Assembly: GCA_936432065.2 (NCBI GenBank)
Contig: OW386289.2
Coordinates: 168,329,348 to 168,393,347 of the forward strand
DNA from: Rutpela maculata
Lineage: Eukaryota; Arthropoda; Insecta; Coleoptera; Cerambycidae
Length of the DNA: 64,000 bases
Direction: 5' to 3'
Part shown: piece by piece, positions 57,011 to 64,000 of the stretch
Numbering within the stretch: position 1 is the stretch's first letter
Layout: every line of letters begins with the position of its first letter
Position numbers and translations under genes: made by a program
The notes under the pieces: model-generated
What the model was told of the DNA's origin: nothing
Databases searched by the model: none
The model's input: the letters and a program-made list of their open reading frames with translations, nothing else

Positions 57011-57659
57011 AATCATTTATAGATTTAATAGAAATAAGTTGTGAATAAATGATACAATATGTAATTTGCGTTTCTAAGTGAAAATACTTACTTACAAATA
57101 TTTAAACACGAAGTTATAGGTTGAAAATCTATGATAATAGTATAAAATAATGGAAAGCAATTCAATTTCAAATGAAAATAAATAAAACAGGCTTTGAGGT
57201 TAGAATACAAAGAAATAATCAAAGAACTACGTTCCCAACAATTTTCCAGACACTTGTAGAACGCATGCGCAGAAATAGCCATCTAGAAAATATTTTTTTT
57301 ATTATTTTCGGTAGAGAAAATTGATTGCCACATGTAAAAAACTTATAATCCAGCTCTATTTTTATATCAGTAGTTAGGTTTCAATAGCTCAATATAAAAA
57401 ATAACGTACCAATCCTTAGATACATTTTTAAGTAATTTATTTTGACCCTTAAAACACATGTACAGAAGGCATGCTTCAAAGACTGCATGGAATGCAATTC
57501 AAATTAACCGCCTCGTGCATGACGTCACGACTATTGTGGTCCATTACTGCTGTTTTAAAGGACCGTGGAGAAAATAACAACAAGCGAGACATTATTGTCA
57601 AAATAAAAACTGTACTAAAGTAAAACCCGAAATACACTGTGAAAACCTTGTGCACACAA

Positions 57660-57735
57660 TAATAAACAAAGAGTAAATGAGGTTTTGTATTCCCTTCAGA
57701 CATCTGCGTCAAATTCACGTGACCGAAAATTTTGC
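57660..57735 (-). repeat. Extra inverted copy of the inner element's left end
   Basis: Inverted, this reads TCGGTCACGTGAATTTGACGC then a CTGTCT-like stretch and ACAAAACCTCAT, matching 55444-55493 (TAGGTCACGTGACTTTGACG.., ACAAAACCTCATC) better than the outermost right end does. The element therefore has two right-end-like sequences. Confidence 0.7.
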
Positions 57736-58145
57736 GTACTACAAATTGCGCACTGCGATATGCGAATGCCAGTACTTCTCAGCGATCTGTTATTTTTAAA
57801 CTGATATTTCAAAACAGCAGAAGCAGTTTAAACCTGTTATTAAAAAATAACAGCATCTCTAGAAAACAAAGTAATGAGATGTGCGCCCTCCACGCCGACA
57901 GCGTGACGTCATCCTAAAATGGTCTATTATTTTGACAAGGCAAATATGAATATCAAACAATAAATTGTGAGGTTAGATTACTGAACGGCGTTTGACCTTG
58001 GTTTAAACCACTGAATTCCAGAGATTAATTATTTTACTACCGAACCTGGTTTAAACCGTTGATTTTCCTTTGTACAACAGACTTTTGACTGTAAACAGTG
58101 GTTCAACTCTGATCAAGGTATTACCATGCTTTATACAACTGGCCC

Positions 58146-58772
58146 TAAGTTATGTAATGTACGATTTAAAATTATATGCGATAAATTCTTTTTGATAGTG
58201 AGCAAACACGGTAAAAGGGAACCAATTATATTTAATATCAAACATTCGCAGTTGTTAACGCTTCAATGCAATTATTACAACCAGTTTAATAAAAAACGGC
58301 ATCGCAATTTAATTTTAATTAATTGGCTTATTGATACGTATACCAAATTAATCTTTTTAATTATTGGGCTCATGCATAAAACAACAGATAGATAGCCTGT
58401 TCCCCAATAAATAAAATTTATAAATTTAATGAAATCTAAATCTGTTTTAATTCAAATTGAAAACGATTATGAACATGTTTATCAGCTTAGCTAAGTGGTG
58501 TTGAATGGAATGCTAACTGCTCCAAACTCGTCAAATTTACATAATTTTCACTCATTTACATTCGTGTGGGTCCCGTGTGATAAACTTTTCATATTTTATA
58601 GAGAGACACAAGCATTTAACAGGATTTTACTGGCTGAGCGGATTTTATTTTTTAATCATTACGGTTTGACATTTTTATATTCAATACATACTCGTGTATG
58701 GCCTTTTTGAAGTGTACAGTGTGTAACAAATACGTGATGTGTCTATTTATAGATTCGCCTTGCGAGAATCAT
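58146..58772. other. Unassigned DNA
   Basis: AT-rich. An 89-codon frame at 58126-58395 starts inside the element end and has no motif. Nothing else recognised. Confidence 0.35.
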
Positions 58773-59215
58773 ATTTATTTATTTATTTATCCAACATATT
58801 TATACAATCTATTCATAATGCTACAAACCTGAAGACAATAATAAATACAAAAAACCATAAAATATCAACACAAAATAGGCTATGGCCAAAAAATACAACT
58901 GCATAAAATGTATTAGCAGTTAGGTCTGCCCTTCCTCGAGCTACATAGCTCATCCCTACCTAATCGATGATCCGGATGACAGGACATCAATTGACATTCT
59001 GTGTACCGGCAGTCAATCCCTGCCAAAAAATCCAAAGTTTCCTAACAGACCGATGACTACCCCCGGGGGTAACAAGCTGGCTAAGAAAGAACACGAAGAC
59101 AGAAGAGCGCCAGAAGATAAAGGCCTTAGCCAGCAGGGTTGAACAAGCCAGGACCCAGGGAGGTGGGCCGAAATCATCTGCACCGCTCACATTTGTGATT
59201 GTGATTGTGATTTGA
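58773..59215 (-). repeat. Non-LTR 3' untranslated tail, minus strand
   Basis: Read on the minus strand, a GC-moderate segment leads into TTTTTTGTATTTATTATTGTC, then GGTTTGTAGCATTATGAATAG, and ends with GGATAAATAAATAAATAAAT (58773-58793). Such a 3' region with (ATAA)n is characteristic of insect non-LTR retrotransposons. A minus-strand frame over 59280-58987 has no RT motif. The element is 5'-truncated close to a family A fragment. Confidence 0.58.
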
Positions 59216-59228
59216 AAGACGTAGACAC

Positions 59229-59382
59229 TACTACCGATGTGGCATATCGTTTTATGAGTTTTCGGGGTAGATGATTTCAAGTATTATATTATTAAGTTCC
59301 ATAAACAAATTTTTCTCACTGTGAGACTTGAATGGAAAATCTGAATGTGGAAGAGTGATTCCTTGGGCAGCGGTTTTTTTTT
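59229..59382 (+). mobile_element. Family A 3' end fragment
   Basis: CTACCGATGTGGCATATCGT, TTCGGGGTAGATGATTTCAAGT, AATGTGGAAG and GTGATTCCTTGGGCAGCGGTTTT match the last ~150 bp of copy A5 (47550-47706). Confidence 0.8.
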
Positions 59383-60212
59383 TTCGTATAAAACACCATT
59401 TTGCTGACAAATTCAAAATATTTTAGGAGGTAGGAGACGAAGTTCGCCCAGGTGGCAAATTTTTAGTTTGCAATTTCTACATGCATTTTGAACCAAAATT
59501 TCAAAACTTTATTAATTTTTCATCTAAAATGTCAGTATTATACGTGTTTTCAAATAAACTCTTGAGATGCGGCAACAATTCAAATCAGGTTAGGAACATA
59601 ACGTACAAATACAATCTCGCACCCATTAATTCCATAGCTAGATGCGTTATCATTTTGATGTTTAATTTAAAAAACACATTTATTTTCATGTGGCGATAAC
59701 AATACATCCCCGAAACAACTTCCTTTGTGATAAAAATCAACTTGCTGATGTAATAAATTAATGTTAACACGCAACATAAAAATTTATATAAGAGGGGTGT
59801 GTCTGGGTGTTGAAATTTGAAATATTGGGTAGATTCCGCTATCTTTCTAGGTCAAAGTTCATAAACTACTTTTGTGAAGATTTTATTGATATGAAGTAAG
59901 AAATTACCAACTAGCATGATAACATATTTTTTGGACCCACCCAATCATATTATGATCTGAAAATTACATACTTCCTAATAATGTGCCAATCAATCAACAA
60001 AATAGTATGTTTTTTACTATAATGAGGAAAAAAATTTGTAACAGGAATATATAAAAAAATCCTACAAACAAGCTAAAAAAAAGCGAAAGTGTACTGTATA
60101 TAGAAATAAAATAAATTTATTAGTAAAAACGACAAACAAAATATATTTTCAGGAAAGAATAGTAAATCATCAAAACTTATTTGGGATATGGTTAATGAAT
60201 GTCACAACAAAA
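59383..60212. other. Unassigned DNA
   Basis: AT-rich, no gene or repeat recognised. Confidence 0.4.
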
Positions 60213-60920
60213 AAAAGCGCTGCTTAAGGAATCACTACTTCCACATCCAGATTTTCTATCCAAGTCTCTCATAACGAAAAAATTTTGTATGTGGAAATAA
60301 TTGCTTACAGACTAAAATAATATAATATTTGAAATCGTCTACCCCAAAAACCCATTAAACGATATCCCACACGGTAGTGGGGTAGGGGTGAGGATAAGGG
60401 GGTGGTAGTGGGAGTGGATGAAGTAAAAAATATTTTGAGGCTTTTGGTTCTTGTACACACACTAAATCACATTTTTTTTTCATCCCCTTTAATAATGGGG
60501 AGGGGTGGTAATGGGGGTGGCTAATGCCAAAAATTTTTTTTAAACCTTAGCTTCCCTGGTATACACTAAATACCAATTTTATGGACTCTTACCTGCTTGA
60601 TTTGCCCATTTACCTCAGTTTACCCCCCAACCCTTCGACGGAATGAGATGAAAATATAATCTAATTCCAAATCCCGTTAAAGTACATACGTGTACCAAAT
60701 TTCAAATCAGTATCTTAAACGGTTCCAGAGTAAACGTGCTCACAAAAAAGTTACAGACCGACAGACAGACCTACAGACAGACCGACAGACAGACAGACAG
60801 AAATTTTTTTTTCGCTCAAATTTAAAATCTCGACATTTCATGACATTCTAAGCCTATCTGAACAATAAAAAAATTTTAAAATTTTTTTGTCGTTACTCAA
60901 CTTCCACTGGATGTGGAAGT
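60213..60920 (-). mobile_element. Family A copy, full-length
   Basis: In minus orientation: GCGCTGCTTAAGGAATCACT 3' edge, ACTTCCACATCCAG, two central modules, the CCGTCGAAGGGTTGGGG block, core, GACAGACAGACC microsatellite (about 60752-60801), and the terminal hairpin ACTTCCAC-TGGAT-GTGGAAGT (60900-60920). Confidence 0.85.
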
Positions 60921-61559
60921 AATTATGATAAACTGGAAATTGCCACCTAATAAATATTTTACACAGATCGGAGGAATCTTAACAAGAATAATACATCTTA
61001 TAAACAATAACTACGTCTTGAGTCTAGTAAAAACTATTTCATTAAACATATTTTTAAAAATGGAGACAAAACAAAAATGTCGCACTGTAAACCCATACCA
61101 CAGGCAGAGGCGATTTATACTTCTGCCGCATAGGGGCTAACGGCAACTTGCCACCCCCTTCCCACTCTCTGCCCCTTGCCCTCAGCATTCAAAAATGATA
61201 GTCCCTCTACACCTCACCTCCCCTTTTAAAGGGCAAACTCCCTCCTCGCTCACTCCCTTTTATGCCTTCTCCTCATAGATTTGTCAATAGCACAAAGCAC
61301 AAAATCATTAGTACTAGCCTAATTTTGTTCAACAGATCGATATATAATATTGTTTATTTTATCATATGAGAACGAGAACAAGATAAAATTTAAAATAAAC
61401 TTTGGTATGTATTTGAAATGTTATTTATTTAGACATAGACATAGTTAAGTGATTTCTCGTGATTTCATACAACGTCCTTAGAACAATTTGTCGCCCCTGG
61501 ATTTTGCCGTCCTGGGCTATAGCCCTTATAGCCCTCCTCCCCTAAATCCTCCACTAACT
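60921..61559. other. Unassigned DNA with a pyrimidine-rich block
   Basis: About 61140-61280 is a C/T-rich stretch (CCACCCCCTTCCCACTCTC..) like the interior of element F1 (about 53560-53600), and 61520-61550 has ATAGCCCTTATAGCCCTCC, recalling the GGCCTATAAGG end of F1. It may be a degenerate relative of F1. Confidence 0.3.
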
Positions 61560-62572
61560 ACTGGTTTCTGCCTTATGTAAAATATTAGAAAAGGTAATAA
61601 AGACGCGGATAAAAATATTCGGTTTTCATAAAAGTAAATCTACACAAGATGCAATAACTACATGACCTCCAACTTATTTATAATGCATTTGATCGAAGTA
61701 GACCAGCCATGTGTCCTCGTAGATTTATCCATGACTTTTGACACGGAAAGTCATAAGATTTTGTTAGTAAAAATGGAAAATTTTGAAATTCGCAGAAATC
61801 CATTAGAGCTATTTCGTAGGTAGGATAAATAACAAACAAAAAGTTACGATTGAGGATACGACTAGTGAGGAGAGAGTTGTGACCTGTAGCGTACCACAAG
61901 GGATGCCTCTAGGACCTGGCCTATTTACAGTACATACTAATGATTTACTTACCATATCTACAAAAGGAAATATCACCTCTAGTGCAAATGACACTGTATA
62001 ATTTTTCGGAGCTGCTTGCTGACTGAATATTCTGCATCAACAGACCTGAAAGAAATTAAAATATAGTTTGAGCATGTTAACATTAAACTGTGATAAAACT
62101 GAATATTTGGCCTTCATATCATATGATAAATACCAGCCTGATTTTAGCACAATACTGGCTCAGTGGTTCAGTGCTTACGTAATTTGGCTCGAGACTATAT
62201 AGTCCCGGGCTCGAATCCTGGCTAGGGTATGGATGTTTAGTGGCGTTTTTAATGTGCTACCGAGACGATAACATCGGGCTAGTCCGCTGTTGAGTAAGAC
62301 AGCATGGCTAGACACTGTTCTCTCCTGAGTTCGAGTCTCAGCTGCGGCAGATGACAGTGTCACAGGGAACGGTTGTTATATTGTTATCTATGTATGTGTG
62401 TCTTGGTTTAGTGGTGGAATAGCTATGTCTGAACTCCGCCGGGTAATATTAATAAAGTGATTAAAAAAACCCATAGGTGATCGAAATGTCTTCGGTCACA
62501 AGTATTAAATACTTAAGGATACTGGTGAACAGTTATTTAAGGTGGAATGTCCGAGTCAGTACCGTTACTAAT
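61560..62572 (+). pseudogene. Non-LTR reverse transcriptase remnant carrying a SINE
   Basis: Landmarks in order on the plus strand: FLPYVKYLEKVIKTRI near 61565; VDLSMTFDT (61719-61745), motif A; SVPQGMPLGPGLF and TVHTNDL (about 61887-61945), motif B; SANDTV (61981-61998), the former YADDT box, in which Tyr is Ser and the first catalytic Asp is Asn, followed at once by TAA. Then KTEYLAF (62096-62116), and, after the SINE, SIKYLRILVNSYLRWNVRVS (about 62500-62560), the block IKYLGxxIDxxLxW. The copy is clearly dead. A family A element ends the recognisable coding part at 62573. The clade is Jockey/CR1-like by motif style; this is inference. Confidence 0.8.
62154..62470 (+). mobile_element. Dimeric tRNA-derived SINE
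   Basis: The first half has an A-box-like TGGCTCAGTGG (about 62156-62166) and B-box-like GGGCTCGAATCC (about 62207-62218). The second half has TAGTCCGCTG..AGCATGGCTAG and another B-box-like GAGTTCGAGTCTC (about 62327-62339). The element ends with AATAAAGTGATTAAAAAAA. Two tRNA-like units and an A-rich tail indicate a Pol III-transcribed SINE. It splits the RT remnant between KTEYLAF and IKYLRIL. No clear target duplication was found. Confidence 0.62.
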
Positions 62573-63308
62573 AAAAAAACCGCTGCCCAAGGAATCACTA
62601 CTTCCACATCCGGATTTTTTATCACACAACGAAAAAATGTTGTATCTGGAAATAATTGTTTATGGAACTTCAATAATATAATATTTGAAATCCCATACCC
62701 CAAAAACCCATAAAACGATACCCCACATCGGTAGTGGGGTGGGGGTGGTGACAGGGGGTGGGAGTGGGGGGTTGATAAAGTAAAAGAATATTTTGAGGTT
62801 TCTGGTTCTTGTACACACACTAAATCACATTTTTTTTTCATTCCCTTTAATAATAGGGTGGGGGTGTTAATGGGGGTGGCTAATGCCAAAATTTTTTTTG
62901 AGACCTTAGCTTCTCTTGTCTATACTAAATATCAATTTTATGAATTCTTACCTACTTGATTTACCTATTTACTCCAAATTTACCCCAATTTACCCCCCCA
63001 ACCCTTCGACGGAACAAGATGAAAATATAATCTAGTTCTAGATCTCGTTAAAGTACATATGAGTACCAAATTTTAAGTCAATATCTCAAACGGTTCCAGA
63101 GTAAACGTGCGCACAAAAAAAATTACAGACCGACAGACAGACCGACAGACAGACAGACAGACAGACCGACAGACAGACCGACAGACAGAATTTTTTTTTT
63201 CTCTCAAACTTGAAATCTCGACGTTTTATGATATTCTAAGCCTATTTGAACAATAAAAATTTTTAAAAATTTTTTTGTCGTTACTATACTTCCACTGGAT
63301 GTGGAAGT
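62573..63308 (-). mobile_element. Family A copy, full-length
   Basis: In minus orientation: AAACCGCTGCCCAAGG 3' edge, ACTTCCACATCC, ATAACCCATAAAACGATACC-like block, CACATCGGTAGTGGGG, two modules, CCAACCCTTCGACGG, core (GGTTCCAGAGTAAACG), long GACAGACCGACAGACAG microsatellite (about 63126-63188), and the terminal hairpin ACTTCCAC-TGGAT-GTGGAAGT (63288-63308). It is inserted in the RT remnant. Confidence 0.88.
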
Positions 63309-63636
63309 AATTAGATATTTAAAATACAAATTTTAAACTTCAAAAAACTTCTTGACCTTAAACAATTGAAAATAACTTATTATGCTCTTGGATGATCGAC
63401 ACTTTAATTTGGTGTACATGTATAGGCGAAAGATGTCTCTAATGCCATTAGAAATATTGTAGAAGAAAGTTAATAAAAAATGCTAAATAAATATATTGAA
63501 TTTTGTAAAGGTCAATTATACCGTGAGTCATACATATTAGATTCAAGACAAGTATACGCTAAAAAATAGTAATATATGTTTGTGAAAAATTTGTGAAGAA
63601 ATATTGAAATAGTGCCTTCAAAAAAAGGAGCTGCAA
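63309..63636. other. Unassigned DNA
   Basis: AT-rich; nothing recognised between the family A copy and the following MITE. Confidence 0.4.
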
Positions 63637-63809
63637 ATTATGAAATAAAATTTCACTGTCGCCCAGTTAATTGAACCTTATTATCTAATCTCGATACTGA
63701 CGTCTGTTAAAAATATATCTGAATTTGTTCATTTGTATACCTTCCTTAATATCGATATTAGGTAATGAGATTCACTTAACTGGGTGACTGTGAAATTTTA
63801 TTTCATAAT
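63637..63809. mobile_element. MITE, family E, copy 2
   Basis: ATTATGAAATAAAATTTCAC followed by GTCGCCCAGTTAA on the left pairs with TTAACTGGGTGACTGTGAAA and TTTTATTTCATAAT on the right. An inner pair TATTATCTAATCTCGATA / TATCGATATTAGGTAATGA is also present. The 173-bp length and terminus match copy 1 at 11938-12112. Flanks are A-rich on the left and T-rich on the right. Confidence 0.82.
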
Positions 63810-64000
63810 TTTTATATGACAACCAAGAAAATAACCATTCTTTCTATATACTTGTTGATCTAAGGCTGATCATAATGTTAAGATATCTCCTTTACGAGAC
63901 ATCTTATAAAGTCCTACCTAGAGGATATTTCATCAAAAATAAACTTTTGTTACAGTTCCAAGTTAAGAATTATTAAAAAGCGTACAGAAAAGGAATATAA

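Larger units (their letters stand above)
55432..57928 (+). mobile_element. Inner DNA element carrying THAP and SWIM exons
   Basis: AATAGACCATTTTAGG (55432-55447) is inverted exactly at 57913-57928. The similarity continues inward with GTCACGTGAC..GGAGGGCACAC on the left and GTGCGCCCTCC..GTGACGTC on the right. Inside lie a THAP N-terminal exon (55758), a SWIM zinc-finger exon pair (56341 onward) and a MITE. A second inverted copy of the left end lies at about 57660-57735. No clear target duplication could be fixed. THAP domains occur in P and Kolobok transposases, but the SWIM zinc finger points to a different lineage; the superfamily is left open. Confidence 0.68.
55003..58145. mobile_element. 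Harbinger-type outer element with TAA target duplication
   Basis: TAA at 55000-55002 and 58146-58148 flanks GGGCCAGTTGTATAAA (left) and its inverse TTTATACAACTGGCCC (right). A 3-bp TAA/TTA duplication is typical of PIF/Harbinger elements. The left end also forms a local hairpin GGGCCAGTT..AACTGGCCC. Left remnant 55003-55431 and right remnant 57929-58145 bracket a second element. The minus strand at about 55410-55350 reads DEDFLELIELVETELHRN, an acidic N-terminal-like stretch that could come from its transposase, but this is weak. Confidence 0.7.

Noticed and set aside
55424..57936. An 8-bp P-element-type target duplication around the THAP/SWIM element
   Set aside because: The best alignment of flanks (TTTTTTCA and TATTTTGA) matches at six of eight T-rich positions, too weak to claim.
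62154..62225. Possible functional tRNA gene
   Set aside because: A and B boxes are present, but the region does not give a plausible 72-base cloverleaf and is followed by a second tRNA-like half and an A-rich tail, so a SINE fits better.
62533..62889. 118-codon minus-strand frame
   Set aside because: It lies across the family A element and the edge of the RT remnant; the same sequence in other family A copies is not open.
63126..63188. Regular GACAGACCGACAGACAG array considered as a CRISPR-like repeat
   Set aside because: It is a short-period microsatellite without spacers and a constant part of family A.

Overview
The window looks like transposon-filled intergenic or intronic DNA from an arthropod, most likely an insect. 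It is AT-rich throughout, has no operon-like layout and no long open reading frame (the longest is about 130 codons in low-complexity AT-rich sequence). Every recognisable protein remnant belongs to a eukaryotic mobile element. I found no complete host gene, no rRNA, no convincing functional tRNA, no CRISPR array and no virus.

Four kinds of content explain most of the recognisable sequence. (1) Two families of short non-coding elements with the layout of Helentron-associated (DINE-1/mini-me-like) elements. Family A (ACTTCCACATCC ends, GTCTG/GTCYG microsatellite) has copies or fragments at about 5.8-7.4, 26.9/29.4-29.8, 38.6, 47.0-47.7, 49.8-50.0, 50.6-51.3, 51.4-51.9, 54.2, 59.2, 60.2-60.9 and 62.6-63.3 kb. 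Family B (ATACTCTTCG hairpin end) has copies at 8.77-9.59 and 33.83-34.49 kb plus end fragments at 14.0 and 45.35 kb. (2) At least eight decayed non-LTR retrotransposon coding remnants on both strands: 0-0.5, 3.2-4.0, 20.2-20.7, 24.4-26.2, 30.2-30.6, 37.2-37.4, 41.8-43.9 and 61.6-62.6 kb. (3) Cut-and-paste DNA transposon remains: a hAT end with transposase C-terminus (21.95-22.5 kb), a piggyBac-type MITE with TTAA duplication (17.25-17.55 kb), a Harbinger-type shell with TAA duplication (55.0-58.15 kb), and several MITEs. (4) Palindromic elements: a large branched fold-back at 27.06-29.39 kb, inverted-arm elements at 8.1-10.9 and 33.6-35.25 kb, and a scattered family of hairpins flanked by TAGTATATTA/TAATATACTA.

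Insertions are often nested, so relative ages can be read. At 55.0-58.15 kb a Harbinger-type shell holds a second inverted-repeat element coding for a THAP-domain exon and a SWIM zinc-finger exon, and that coding sequence is in turn split by a 233-bp MITE with its own TAA duplication. At 26.7-29.8 kb a family A element is split by the branched fold-back, which sits cleanly between AAA and TTT without an obvious target duplication (a Spy-like signature). At 61.6-63.3 kb a reverse transcriptase remnant carries a dimeric tRNA-derived SINE and a family A element. At 41.8-43.9 kb another reverse transcriptase remnant is split by a 1.6-kb inverted-repeat element. At 8.1-10.9 kb a family B element lies inside one unit of a tandemly repeated inverted-arm element.

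Best candidates for something undescribed are the hairpin family, in which flanks and hairpin architecture recur while the arm sequences are unrelated between copies, and the THAP/SWIM element. The regions between elements hold nothing I can name. A few stretches of higher complexity are flagged as possible conserved non-coding sequence.
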